Part shown: piece after piece, positions 33,201-48,200 of the stretch
How positions within the stretch are numbered: position 1 is the stretch's first letter
How the letters are laid out: each line of letters starts with the position of its first letter
NCBI GenBank assembly: GCA_033675545.1
Contig: JAWDGP010001361.1
Location: forward strand, 46,001-110,000
Length of the DNA stretch: 64,000 bases
From: Elysia crispata
Lineage: Eukaryota > Mollusca > Gastropoda > Plakobranchidae
Reading direction: 5' to 3'
Notes under the pieces: model-generated
Seen by the model: the letters and a program-made list of their open reading frames with translations, nothing else
Told to the model about the DNA's origin: nothing
Databases searched by the model: none
Made by a program: the position numbers and the translations under genes

Positions 33201-36200
33201 AACTTGCTAGCCATATAAAGACAATTTTCTCTCCATTTTCAAAATTCTCTGAAGCTTTGTATTCAAAGTTTAGTTGAATTGTGGGCTACACTATTTTTCT
33301 TCAATTTTGTTGTCAATGTGACAAGTAAAAAAAAAAAAGAAATCTGATTTGTCGGACATTTATACTATATTGTTCCATACCAACTTTGCAAACAAACTTT
33401 ATATAGTGAAATAAAATCACAAATGAATAAGACGATTTTCACGAATGAAAATACTATTGGCAAACAAAAAGTATTAAAAATTTGTGATTTATATGTGTTG
33501 AATGTATATAAAGAATCACAGATCAGCAGCTCTTTATTTAATCTTAAATTCTACAAAGATGTTTGCAATATACAGGTGGTGAAAACAAGAAAAATAGACA
33601 GACACCATTGTACTCAGAATGGTACATACAGAGAAGTCAGTATTTATGTGCTCCACTGTGTTGGACTCTACATGTTTTGGACAATATTAGTGCTAAAACT
33701 ACACCAATGTCATTCCACCGCCTAAAAATATTCCTGAACTTGGAGGACATAATCTTCACATGCCTCAGTACGGCAATCCTAGAGCAACCATATCCTGGCC
33801 TTCATGCAAGTACAGGACAAAAGTATTGTACTTAAAAACCAGCCAATATGACTCCTTTTGATTGCTTATGGAACGAGCATTGAGCTTCATATAAAATGGA
33901 AATTGATTTGTCCATTTTCACAGCAAAATGCAACACTTTGACTAATTGGGTTGCAATACCTCTAAATATATACATATCAAAGGGTTTTTATTGAGAAGAT
34001 ATGACGTAATATGCATTCCATACTTGGTGTAAGATGCATTTCAACATGCAGGAAAATGTCATCACAACTAAAGCACTTAATCTTTACTTTATATTTTCTC
34101 AGAGCACCAGTTATTCTACTCAAATATTCAGAGCTGTTTCCACATACTATTTTATATATATGGATTAAAGACAAGCTGTTTCACTTTTAATGTGTTTAAT
34201 AATAAAAAATAAATCCATTTTTAAAAAGAGCGAACATTTAACTGTAGAGTACAAACTCATCATTTAGCACTGTTTTTCTTGGTTAATACCATTATAAGTA
34301 AGCAATCAAGACTAAATTAATGAGATCTTGCTGCAGGACATTTCATAATATCTTTGCGACTATTCCCAACTGTTGCTTCTATGACCGCTTTCCTGGCTAT
34401 GAAAATAAAAGAGATAAAACCACTTAACGTACCCTTATCAATCTATTTACTTTTAAACACTGATGGTTATATAAGCAAACTGATACACCCTTTATCAATC
34501 TCTGGTGAGGCTACAACAAAAAACCCGGTCTCTTGTTGCTGAGGTCAATGATGTCACTCACTACCAAAGCAGTATTAGAATTACATGCAGTGGCCAGAAA
34601 GTTCGCAGCTCATGATTTATGCTTTTTCTTGTTGCAAGGAATTTGAGTCTTGGGAGAAAGGACTGGGAACAAGTGGCAACAAAAGTGAAGTGTTTGATTG
34701 GTGATCATAGCCATCTAGTTTAGAGTAAAATTTCATCAAACCAACCATGTGTTAGAATATTACTTTCTACACTATAAAGTGCTTCAGGAAATTTAGGAAC
34801 CCTAAAATTAATGACTGATTCCACAGAATCTGGTTCTAAACTCTTTTTACTCTTAGAGCAATTGACAATATTTAAATAGTTTGAGGTTAATGTTCAATGA
34901 TGTAGTGCAGTAAAAAATACAACTAAACAAACTTGTACAGAAGTTGCAAGGAATTTGAGTCTTGGGAGAAAGGACTGGGAACAAGTGGCAACAAAAGTGA
35001 AGTGTTTGATTGGTGATCATAGCCATCTAGTTTAGAGTAAAATTTCATCAAACCAACCATGTGTTAGAATATTACTTTCTACACTATAAAGTGCTTCAGG
35101 AAATTTAGGAACCCTAAAATTAATGACTGATTCCACAGAATCTGGTTCTAAACTCTTTTTACTCTTAGAGCAATTGACAATATTTAAATAGTTTGAGGTT
35201 AATGTTCAATGATGTAGTGCAGTAAAAAATACAACTAAACAAACTTGTACAGAAACTCATCAATTTGTTGAAAACCTACATTTGTTACAAGTATTTTGAG
35301 GAATAAAAGCTATCAGCATAATTTTTATTTCCACTTGAATTTTCTCCTCCTAAGTCTTTATCGCCTTTACCAAAGATCATTCTTGAAAATGAAAACAACT
35401 CAGTTTTATTTATTTTTTCAAACAGGCTAAACAGATTTTTCTTTCACACAAAACATTAGTAAGCATAAACTTATGGCACAGGTATTGTTCTTTATAATAT
35501 AACTTAAATAACTACTTGAATTTGCAAACATATAATATATGCAGCAAGACATCCCTGGATTAGGTTGTCAGCATGTAAACATATATAGATGCACAAGTAG
35601 TCAAAAAAAGATTGAACGTAAGAAATCTCTTGTGGATTGCTTCACCTTCCAGCCTCATACTAATTTTTCCCTGTCTATATTTAGAACTTTTTACCCCCTT
35701 GTTTTTCACGATGGGCTTAAGGATTTATAACAAAAAATTAAATCATTACCTTCAAAAACATGGCCAGCTGTTCCACAAATCTAGTGTGAGCTGGGTTATC
35801 CTCAGTGCTTACAATGAGAATAGTCTTATGTTTCAGTGGTGGCGCCTTCCCTGAAATGTTTATAAATATAATTATAACACAATACAGCATTTGTACACTT
35901 TGATCCTTTTTTCAAAATGTGCCACTTTGTCTAGTAGCCACTCCAAAAAAGTTGCAATTTCACATTCTAATCTAAGGTGTTTTATGTTTAGAACAATGCA
36001 TTTTGCCGAGCTTCTTGATGGTTGAGATTGAATGAAATATTTTTATCTTATATGAGAGACAAAGAACTTTTTTTACATAATAAAAAAAAGAGAGGAAATA
36101 ATCTACTTTACAATGATGTTCTTAGGTCTTTCAAATCACAAGATTCCACTTGCAAAGACTGGCTTCTAGACATTACATAACAACGTAGAGGAACAAAAGA

Positions 36201-39200
36201 TCAAGGTCTTAGCAATGACTAAACTTACCTTATAGGCCTAGAAAGCCAATGGCTCCAGATGATAATTAATTGAGCATGTTTTTAAAGAACTAGGGTTTCT
36301 TTATAAAAGATCTCACTATTGGAACCTTGCATGTTCACATAGCGCACATTTCATCATATTTATATCAGACATAAGTGGAATGGTTTTGCTTAGTTTTCAG
36401 CCCCATTTAATCATCAAAAGGGTAAATATTTTGCAATATTTGTTACTTTCAATTTCAAGATGTAAATTTTTTCCATGTCATGTATAGCAATTTTTTGCCC
36501 CATCCTTGAAGATAAATATAGCACTCTTTGCAAAAAAAAATAAAAAAATAAAGCCAATTCATATGAAACTTTTTTTATGGTTGAATGCAGAGCTTGCTGC
36601 AGTTGAATACAGAGCTTGCCGTGGTTGCATATCAAACTCACTTGAGAGGCTAGTGTGCTTTCTGTGTTTGGGCACAGAGATCACTGTACTTGAATATTAA
36701 GATCACTTGGATAAAGAGCTTACTATGGGTGGATACTGAGCTTCTTGTGGTTTGATAAGAGTTTACTGAGGTTTTATATCAAGCTCACTTGAATACTGAG
36801 TTCTCCTGGTTGGATACCCAATTTATAGTTAGATGGACTCAGGAGATGGTCTCTAGAAATGAAAAATTAATATACACCTGTCTCACAAGCTGACCAGTGG
36901 GCCAAAACACATAACCTATAAATAACATTAGAAAAAGCATCAATTTCACCAATTATTTTTCCTCTATCCCCTCCCCTCCTTTTTTTCAAACATGCACACA
37001 CACTCTGCCTAAAATATATTCTTTTAATTTGCAAGGGAAAAGTTTATTGCACAACAACTGAATCTGACAAGCTTGTGCAAAGGCCAAAATTATAAGCCTT
37101 GGAATACATTTTCTCATTTAGTTTTGATAAAAAGAAAGCAGTTTATCAAAATAACAGATCAAAGAAGCAAAAAGAAAAAGAAAAAAATAATTGTCTTTTT
37201 AAATGTGCATTTCTGCCATCTTAATATGACAAAATCCGCTTATACAAAATTTTACGTTATGCACTTTTTTAGCCTAATAGAAAGAGCGTTTCAAGCAGCA
37301 TTTTTTCTATCTTCTCCAGGTTGCTATATCTACAATAGTTACTAACTTAAGGCCAAAAGAAAATATGCAATAAATTGAACCTATGAAAAAGGACAAGAGA
37401 ACTTAAGAGAGAAATCTGCATATGAAAAAACTTATGTCAAAAACGTGCAAAGAGCCATTTGCATTTTTATGTCATAAGTGTTGTGAAAGCAAATGTGACA
37501 GAACCGCTGTTTACAAAAACATAATACTGCTAATATTAGTATTAAAATAATAAAAAAAAAAACTATGATGTTATATGCACTAAAAACAGTTGTGTATAAG
37601 TTAAATCAGAGGCAACGATGCTTGAAGTCAATCTACAACCCTTTCCTATTCTCGAAGTCAATATGGTGCTAAGAAAAAAATAGTAGTTACACTTAAGGAG
37701 TTGAGGCTCGACTGTGACTCAGTGAATTGCTTACACTTCACAGGAAATCTTTGTTGCCACAACATTAATTTGATCCTGTTTTTATACATATTATCAGTGA
37801 AACCAGAGTCATACATCAAGTTGATTTAATACTAATTTCTCCAAAGGAAAAACAAAACCTGCGCAAGTCTTTGAAATCGAGGTCACAAATACCATGCAAT
37901 GTGTTGTTTTTTTTATTTTATCACCTTTCACATGATAGTAATATTTTTCCATTAAATTTGTAACTATAATAATACATGAAGGCAAATTTGATTTTTTCTC
38001 GTTAAATAGTGGTTCTTTCTTATATGCTATTCAAATCATGATTTTTTGTGATGGTCACATGATTGTTAAAATATTGACATCTTCCGTAATAGAATATAAA
38101 TATGCAAAACAAAGGAATGGATGCCAAACTAACTTGTCAATTAAATAAAGGAACAATCTTCCATTTTTAAACAACATTGTGGACCAATTTACATCTTGGA
38201 TACCTCTCTTCACTTCTTAGCCGTTTCATTTGTTGTGAATCAAGCAAAGGCTTATTGCATTATTTAGCTTGTACTTGGCATTTTGTTTCATAGTATGGCA
38301 AGCATTATGAGGAAGTAGTTTTACTTTGCTTTTTTCACTGAGTGTGTTTCTGACAAGGATGAGAAGCTCGACTGTCCATTGGCTGCATGCTTAATACAAG
38401 AAAACCTTAAAATGTTATCTATTTCTTATATGTCAAGCCTAAGCACTTAGAAATCACATGCCCAGAGTTTCCTAATGTTGTGATTGCTGTTTCTACCCTG
38501 CCCCACATTATAACACCAACTCTGTAGACAACTCAGTGCAGGAAACAATAGGTGACTGTAGAACATGAAGCAATGACACAGAACAAGCCTAACACTCAAA
38601 AACCTAAAGGATAAAATCTTTCGGAAACCAATAGAAGAGGAGAAAACGCAGCAATCCTAAGGGAATACAGAATAATGCCGCATCATATTACGCTAGGCGT
38701 GCTAGTAAACACCTTGATAAGAGTGGTTGCGATAAAAATGTAACAAAAAATGTTCCGATTGCCTAAATCAATCCTTAAGTGATCAAGACTGAAGTGACAA
38801 AAAAAGTTCAGCCTCAAGGTATAGGTAAAAGAAGGAGCAGAGCTTTGTGGGAAAAATATTCCCAGAAGCAGAAAAAGCTGTGATTAATGCTAAGAAACTG
38901 CAACCCATATTGAAAAAGGTATCGATACCACAATATTTGTAACAAAGTAATCTAGATCTTTCTAAATTTTTTTTGCTGTGATGACTCTCACACTTTCTTT
39001 TTTTTCTTTCAAAATTTATAATAAGGTTGTTAAGCACTGCAAAGTGCACGACGTTTTTTTTTCACAGATGTATTCTGCCTAGGGCCTGGACTTAATGACA
39101 ATTTTTAGTTCTTTGATACCTGTCCCAACTCTTTCAGATATCAACAAATAAATATTTATCAAATGAATAAATATTTTTGACGCTATATCGCTACGCACTT

Positions 39201-42200
39201 ATGTTGCATTTGGTTTATATGAAAACATGTTCATCTTTAAGTTCTTTGAATTAGCATTTAATATTTAAGTCGCTAAAGAATAACATTGTCTTTAGTTTCA
39301 TAACATATTAACCGTTTAAGTTAAATAATAAAAACATGTTGATATCAGAATTTTTTTAGTTTTGCTTCATTTGAGTAGAATCATTTATCATCAATTCCAT
39401 TTTTCAGTCTGTTCGTAACTAAATTTTGTTTTTAAAGAACAAAATAATTGTCACTACAGGTGTAAATAAAGTTATGCATATCATTGTCCTATTGATTGCT
39501 TCAAAATGTTATAATTCTTGATATGAAAAGTGCACGCAAGTAATAAGGTGAACTTGTTATTTTTATTTGACCTATATGCAAGGTCATGTGACTCTTAGGC
39601 AATGTCATCATTCAACTCTCATGGCAGAAAAAAGTATGTAGCCATATAAATTTATTTATCATAAGCATTAGGCTATACGAAATGCTTTATAAACCATAAG
39701 CCATATGAACACTTCTCAAAAGGTCAATAGTAACCTAGTAGGATGATTTCATACCTGTTTTTTTCCGATTTCAAAAAGATTTTCTAATAAAAATGATAAT
39801 GTATTCTTCCAAGAACATGTTGAGGAGATAAAACGTATAGTTTGATGTACCTTTAAAACCACATAACTTAATTCTGTTCAGTTTTGTATTGAATCAGTTA
39901 CTATTTTGTCAATAAAAATGTTACATAAAATACTGGTGTTTTTGAGGGGTTGTTTTTACAAAGTGGCCAACTATGTTCGTAAAACCCTTAATTTTTTTTT
40001 CAATTTTCTTTTCGTCATACAGTAACTTAAAAAACAAAAAACAGTTCTAACAGAGAGCACAATTCCTTTGAAATCTAATCTTTAACATGTGCTTCTGGAC
40101 GTTATGCTCTATGATATTTAGAGGCCTATCTTAAGCAGAACAGATCAGCTATAATAAAAGCCTAGCTAGCTTGCTACATGCTTGTACAGAGAAGAGAGCT
40201 AAAAACAGAATTTACTTCCCTACAATAAACAAGGTGAATGCAAACTCTTAAATCTGATTAGGCCTCTGAAAACAAACATGGTCATTTCATGTCATACTAT
40301 GACACCCAGAATATACTATGTTCCTTGTTTACTTTCACTTTCTGGATTAAACCATTGTTGTTAAGTTCACCAGAAATGACCTCTGTTTCTTTCAGTAAAT
40401 CTTTATTCTACGTTAGTCCCAATAGTCAAACTCAAAGGGAATAACATCCAGAAAAAAAAAAGTTCCTCGCAGTAACGCCCAAGGGCATAGAAGACTCCAT
40501 ATAAATCTTAACAGCCGTTTGGACGCTTTTGTTTGAAGTACTTGTTTAAAAAAAATTTTATCATCGTAATTTAGAGATAAATTTAAGCATGACAGAAACA
40601 AATACTAAAGACTAGGCATGAACATGGTTCTTTTGACATTATAATGACGCAAAGAGCGCAATTACTACCGTTTCTTATGGGCTTTTAACGTCTAATTTCA
40701 ACTATTTCTTAATTCCAGGATGGGAAAAGTTTTTAACTTAGTTTCAGGTTGATCATGATTTAAAACAATTGATATAGATCCTTGTTCTTCACGATCTTCC
40801 TGGTGTTACAAAAACAAAAATTAAGTCACTGTAACATTGGGAAGAACAAAATGTTCGCAGATTGGTTTGTTGAATCTTTATCAACATTTTAGACATGAAC
40901 ATGGACTCTCGCTCTTGATGAGGAACCAACATTGGAGGTAGTTTACATCGAAGTGTAAATCTTTTTAAAAGCTACAAACACAAAATTCTGGAAGAAGTTC
41001 TTCCCAATGACAAACATTATGTCAATGTAACATCGGGAAGAATAAAATGTGTAATTATTATTTTATACTCCTTATTTATACTGTATATCTATTACACTCT
41101 GGCTCTTGGTGAGGAATAAAAATGCAGCTAACTTGCATAGAACTTTAAATAAGTTTAAAAGTTTCAAGCATAAATTCTGGAACAAGTTCTTCCCGATGTT
41201 GTAATGACAAAAATTGAAGTCCATTACACCATTAACAATGATTCTTGCTATTCAATTATCAAATTTTAATGACTGATAACATCTATTTTCTCCCTCAAAG
41301 TAACAATGGCATGGTTTGTTTTGCTTATAAAGTAGCTAACCTTCAATCGTTTTAAGTCATCAGTAAAGTTAGGAAGATCAATCTGTATTGATGAAAACCA
41401 GTGTATAAGACTATTTCTGTGTCCATCTTCAACTGTTCTTTAATCTTAAGTTAGGTAATACAATTAGTGCATGCCTTTAAGTTTGATAACTTTTTGCAAC
41501 AATTTGTGGACTAACACGTTCTTCACAATTTTCAAAATCTTGCGATGAGAAAAAATCGTGTCACTATAAAATCCGGAAAGACAAAATGCTCATTGATTAA
41601 TTTTTAGAACCCTAATCAACACTGTAGACATCCTAGACTGTAACTCTTGGCTAGGAATCAAATGCAACCAGCTTACAATTAAATGTAAAAAATTAAAAAA
41701 AAACTGCGAACAAAAAGCTTCTGGATGAGGTTGTTCTGGATGTTACAATGACAGAATTGGAATCCATTTACTGCAATAAATTATGAGTCTTCCTTTCTTC
41801 CTTTCAAATACCATATTTTAATGTATAGTAACCTCTGTTTTTTCACACTTGGTATTGAGAGTATGAATTTTTTTCTTCAAAGGTAGCTAAATTTGAATCT
41901 TTTTGTGTCATCAGTAACGTTCTGAAGATCATTCTATGGTGATGAAAACCAAGCATTACATAAAAACATTAAAAAAAAGTATCTCCAAATCTTTTTTTTT
42001 TTCATTTTCTATGATATTGAACAATTTTGAGACAAAGAGACGCAAACTAAATTCCAAGTCTAATGTAACGCTTTAGGGTTGACCTCCTGAGAAATGCTCA
42101 CATACCTTTTTGCTTGTCATAAATCACAGATAGATTTTTGTTCATGTACCTTCTGATATTAAAAAAAAACACTTTGACACCTGCTGACATTGTTTTGAGG

Positions 42201-45200
42201 GTAATCGACATAAAATTGATGTGAAAAATAAAAGCAAAAGTGTCTTATAAAAAACTGCAATCAAGTTTTACCAAAGCAATAAGCAATGGGAGTGTTATGG
42301 GAATTTTCAGTTTTTTGGCCCTTCTGAAAAATTTTGTTTTTTGCATAAGCAGGTTTTTCTCTTAAGACATCAGATTTGAAATCTAACTGCATGTACCTTT
42401 CAGTCCAATCTGTTGATTTGGCTGAGGATCCTTTGGGGACTCATTATCCAAAGAGTATTCTGGATGAAAAGTTAATAAAGAACAGCATAACAAATGTCAA
42501 AAGAGAGAGATCAAGTGGGCATAAAATAAGGTCCCAACTTCCAAGTAAATCCTTTGAAAGCCTGAAAATCATTGAAAGCTAACTTACATTTTTCTCTTTG
42601 TTCACAAAATTGTTCATAGAATCTATGTTGCACCCACTATACGTATGTATAACTACAAATTGTTTTTTTTTCTTTTTTTTTTTTTGAGTCTTATTAACCT
42701 TACCCTGTGATAAAAAAAAATATTAATGGACAAAAAGTGCATATGCTCTATCTGATATGAGCAATGAACAGCAAAAGAAACCATTGAAAAAGGAATAATT
42801 TTTCATAAAAACAAAAGAAAAGACTATTATTTTTTTGTATTCTAGAATGCCTTTTTTGCTCTTTCTTTCTTTTACTTTGATGGCTGTGTTTTTCTTTATG
42901 AGATTTTACCTTGAGCTTCCAGATGGTATTTTTAAGCAGTGCCAAAATTTTTTTTTAAAAAAAGAAGAAGAAATAGGAACACACACACACATATATATAT
43001 ATATTTATATTACAAAACTTGACCTTAGTAACGTCTCAAAAAGTTCTTTGATATCTTGTACTCACTTGAATCCTTATGCTTTTTATGTTTTGTGTAGACA
43101 ACTAGTAACGCCACAGCGACAATAACCACAGCTCCAGCCATAATGCCGATGATCAGGCTTGTCATAGCAAAATCCCTATCAGACAAGGTTTTAGATTTTC
43201 CTGTCATTTTCTCTGTGTCAATCCCAGGAACTGGATCAGAAATATTGTACAAAAAAATTTACTGCAACAGTTTGGAACATAAAACTGACAAAACTAATGT
43301 GTGGTTGCTACTACCATGTGGATGTGAATTCATGCCCAGTGAAAGACTATAACTGCTCCAACCTTCCTTTATGTTTGTATAAATTTTATTTGCAATGTTT
43401 GGTGTCAAATAAATTGTCAGCATGAACACCATATGAGTTTTATATTCTTAGAACATCTAGCTAACTGTTTGGGACCCCTCAGTTTTATGTATGAAAATTC
43501 TCAGAGAAAGTTCTCAATCTCAATAGTAATCGTCCACTGTCATTGCAGTGGGTTTTGTAAAACAAAATTCTTTCTAAGTCCAATATCAAAATAATTGTTT
43601 CAAATCAAGATTCTGAAAAAACATAAATGCACAAGATATTTAAAGCAAAAAAAAAAAAGTGCAGCATTCTATTGCAGTTCACATCTTACAAATCACAAGA
43701 ACAAGTATAAAACATGGGAACACATTATAGAACTCTTTTAAATTTGAGTAGCAAATGGTATTAAAAAATTTCAACTTTTTTTGGACTTGATGCTTTCAGA
43801 TGATATCATTCTGTAATTCCTTAGGGTATAACGCCTATGATTCATATTCATTTCATGGGTCTTTCGACAAGGCCCCTAATTTTGACTAGATGTTTCCTTT
43901 ATATTTTACTCCTCAATCTGGTAAAACGATTGTTTAATTTTGCTATTTCTAATACTATCTAATGGCTTCTAGAAACTGGTTTAAGTCTTAACATGTGTTA
44001 GAGAACAAAGACAGGATGTGAAAGAGATAAAATTGTGAAGCTAGATCGCTTCAACATACATGTATCTGGTTTTAACCAAGTTTTCCTCTGCACTTTTAGG
44101 ATTAAGGATCTAGGTATTTTCCTTAGCACACTGAACTTTGCTTGTGCTCCAGCTTGCAAACTTCATTACAACCATCTTAAGATTCTTCATTGAATAAAGG
44201 TGTGATTGCACTATTGTTATTATTATTATTACAACTACTATTATGATTATTATTATTTTTATTTATTATCCTCATGAATCATTATCTGTGCAACTATCTT
44301 TCATGTTAGTGAAAGAAAGTAAAATGTTAAAAGAATAACATGTTCTTTCTGCTGATCTTAACTCTTCTTCAACAAACTTCAATAAACAGTACATTAATTT
44401 ATTATATGTAGGAAATATATTTCCAGATTTGGTTTGACATCTGTTAGGTAACTTAATAAGTGTCTGCTTCTCAGAGAGCCTTCCTATTATATAGGACATA
44501 AATGATAAAGATTATACTAATCATAGTTTATAATTATATCTAAGATTATGGAGACTAAAATGATGGAAATAATCCCAAATAGCACAAAACAAAATGGGCA
44601 ATGATATTGAGAAGCTAAACAATGGTCTTGTAGCAGTGTGAAAGAGGAAATTGGCATTCTAATTTCTATAGAATCTTATAAGAAAAGTGGAAAAGATAAA
44701 CATTTTTGGGTAAGATAAAAAGCATTGCAAATAATAATAATAATAAAAAGTCTTGGAAAGTAGAGCTACAATGGGTTGATTTGGAATCAATTTAAAATTA
44801 AGTGAACCCTTGCACATGAATGCTAGCAAAATTTCTGTTATAAATCACAAGTTTGGTTCACATAAACAAAGTTCTAAAGTTCTTGATCAATTAAAAGCTG
44901 TAAAAATCTGATATATTTGTCTAGACCTATTCCTTTGCTAAGCATCATTCTCATGAAGTAGTCAGTTATCTCAATAGAAACAAATGAGTGAACATCCATC
45001 ACAGGTCAATTTAGAGATAATTATATGAAAGAAATGAGTTAACCTCTCACGTTATCTTTTGCACATTAGAGTATCAAAGCATTGTGTAAGGTGCAGAAAG
45101 AATACGAAAAACATACAACCAAAATCTTTGTAAAGTAAGTGTTAACTAAGAAAGCCAACGGTGAATCTCTCACCATATATTCCACTGGTACTTTCAGAGG

Positions 45201-48200
45201 TCCCATTCCGAGCTGGCAGCACAAATAAACATTTATTAATTTTAATATAATATGGTAGCTTTTCCAAAATCACATAATAACCATAAATTTCCTGATCGAG
45301 GCTGGGGTGAGTGTGTGAATTATAAATGTCTTGATACCTCTTTTTTAACTTGCATGATCCACATATATGTCTCCACCTATCCAACTTTACCCAGAATCTA
45401 GATATCTCGAAAATTCTATTTCTAAACACAAAATTTAGATAAACAATTTAATTCCTTTTGAAATAAAGGAATTCGACTTACTATTCTCTTCGTTCCCAAT
45501 CTGTTTTAATTGTTTCCTTTTACATCCTTATCAGAAAGCTCTGAATTTTCCAGTTAAAAGCATAAAAGTATACTGCCTTGTGGGAATTCTTAGCCACGCA
45601 CTCATTTAAACCTACATCTACACTTCAAGTCGATTGAAAAAGACTTCCGTTGTTAAAGAATGAAAAAATGAAGCGTGAAATTAGTGATTTTATGTTAGCC
45701 TATGTTGACGAAACAAAACGTTTTGGGGAAATTGAGGGAAGCACTTTGCATTGATTTTAAATGATTTAGAACCTAGCCACACGAATGCTGTAGATCCCTA
45801 CAAAGCTTCAAAGGTGTGGGTTGGGTAATAACAGAGGAGTTCACGCACAAACCCTCTCAAGTCCATTTACATATATATATATATATAAGATATATCTAGG
45901 ACAAGATCTATGTTTTGGTCCAATCAAGCCAAACTAATATCTTATCTAGATTTATCTTGAATGTGTCAGGTTGAGGACCAATTTCTCTGAATAACAGGAC
46001 CTGGTACACATACTTTTAGTTACCCGTACTAATTTTAACATTTTAGCTATATTAAAGTTTTCTAGATAGAAAACGCGAAAGCACATGGGGGATGGTGGAG
46101 ACTTAGTTTTGGGTCAAAATAACCCTTTTTTCCTACATATTGCACAAAAAACTTACTCCGTAAAAACTCACTCTGCAAATTGTAGCTTTATTACTAGTAG
46201 GTCTAATTTGGTCTGACTGTGATTTCTTTAAAATTTATGAGAAGGAATTATATCTACATGTTACTGCTTGTATTCTCGAAAAGATGGCACGCACAATAAT
46301 AAAACCAAGATTACACATTGAGGATAGAGATGGGGGAGTAGTGGCAAAGAAAAATTAAGGCACCAACTGAATCTAAAAGCTGAAGGAGTTTTAAAAAGGC
46401 TTTATCATAAAAATATAATTTGCAGACTTTTAACAATGATTTCCAAGCCCTGAATTTGCCCAGATCCATTCTAGACCAAATTACGAAACTGGAAGGCAGT
46501 ACAATATAGGAATTAGGAAATCTGGAATATTTGAGATAATTGCACCCAAGCATTTAGTTAATGACTTTGTAGGTGCCAAGGTTTTTTTTTTTTTTAATGG
46601 CTAGAGATGACCTGTTTCTCTGACAGAAATTTTTAACCTTATAGGAAACTAAATGCAGTTTTGATGGAAAACCAGATCTCGTCAGTAACTGTTTGGGTTT
46701 CTCTGATTTCTGCACCAAACAAAGCTCCTTATCTGGCACTGCAGGCCCCTAGTTTACTGAGAGAACAGTATTTACAAAGTCTATGATATGTTTAGTACAT
46801 GTGGCAGCAGAAGGTTTTTTGTGCCTGCCATATTGACAAAAAGTATAGATATAGTAAAATCTTAATCAGAGAGAGAAGCAAGTGCAATATATGCCCGACA
46901 GATTGGCAAAATCAAAAAAATGATAACTACAGGACTAAGGTGGTCTGTAAGTGCTTTTAACTACCATAAAGGCCTGAGGTCAAAAGCTATTCCCAGTAAT
47001 AAGAAATGGTTAATAGAAATTGAGGGTACTAAACAAGTTCCCAAGCTATACCTATGTGAAGGGGCTTAAATGCCAATCAAAACTTCATATACATTGTCAC
47101 AGCATATCACAATTCTCAGGTTAAAATTAAGTCTAAACACAAAACAATTAGTCCTCAGCTACAGAGCTCAGTAATCTGAAGATCTGCACAAATGAAGAAT
47201 ACATTTCTTCCATACCTCATAAATCTTCTGCACAAATAAATCCCATGGTTGACAGCATGAGAAAGACTCAATTACAAAACCAAAAGTTTTATACTGTAAT
47301 GTTACAGCATGAGAGAAAGTGTTAAGGGCTCATTATAAAAAAAATGGAAAATAAAATATACTTCAAAACCTGATGTAGGCCTGGATTAATAAATAAAGCT
47401 AAGAGGGATGATCTTACCGTGGGTTCCAACAGGGCTTAGGGTGGTCCTACTGTTATCTGGTGGAACTATAAGAGAATCCATTATTTGACATAATAGTCGT
47501 TAGCTTCTTTAAACCCCCATCATTAACACAAATTTTGTTTTCCCATTACAATCCTCTTCCTCTTCTCTCGTATCTTTTTCTTTACATTCCTTTGAATCTT
47601 TAATCACAATTCAAATGAACAGATGGGAAATACAACTACATTAAAGAAATGGAATATTCACACACAACAAGAGCAAAAAAAAAAAAAACAGACTTTTAAT
47701 TTTTTTCCCAGATACTCATGTTTTAATTTACAATTATTGCATGATATTTAAATAAAACTTTCTCAAACAACCAGTTAATAGTATATTTCTCCTAGTTACC
47801 AACAGTTCCATTACTCAAAACTTATTTTTAAAAAAAATCGTGAATAGAGCTTTAGCGAGTAAAAGTAATGACAAATTTCAGTTACCGAATGCAGCAGCAA
47901 TAGATTGGCAGATACTTCAATACCTAAACTTAAACTAAAAAAAAACCAATGTAAAATGCTGTCTGAAATCTATAAAATAAAATGGCTCTGTCATTTTTCC
48001 AGCAAGAGCTTTCCAAGGAATAATCCGTACTTTCTTTACTTGCAATTTATTTTTCTATCCAACTTCTATTATCTTATATTATGTTGTAAAAAAAGTTCCA
48101 CAAACTGCAATTCAAACAGACATTGCATAATGATATACACATCTAAGTTTGAAGAATTTAAAGTTGAAAAAATGATTCAGTAACAAGTCCTTGCAACTGT

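Larger units (their letters stand above)
25554..35749. other. IL-17 receptor-like intron 12 (10.2 kb)
   Basis: The largest intron. It holds the minisatellite/MITE composite at about 27.6-28.1 kb, the 58-bp minisatellite at 29.6-30.1 kb, an (ATA)n run near 32.35 kb and the 312-bp duplication at 34.6-35.3 kb. A GC-richer stretch at 26.4-27.3 kb contains two CCAAT motifs in opposite orientation (about 26776 and 26822), but I see no gene there. The other open frames look random. Confidence 0.6.
35851..43065. other. IL-17 receptor-like intron 11 (7.2 kb)
   Basis: No coding signal. It contains a short-unit minisatellite (36.6-36.8 kb) and a degenerate higher-order repeat (40.7-42.0 kb), listed separately. 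The frame at 42376-42582 (plus) has an even amino-acid mix but no recognisable domain or splice context, and I do not call it. Confidence 0.55.

Noticed and set aside
33423..33835. Two overlapping frames suspected as a transposase remnant
   Set aside because: No catalytic or DNA-binding motif could be identified, and the resemblance to a Tc1-like end was too weak to call.
42376..42582. 68-residue plus-strand frame with even amino-acid mix
   Set aside because: No family recognised, no splice or start context, and it is antisense within a receptor intron.
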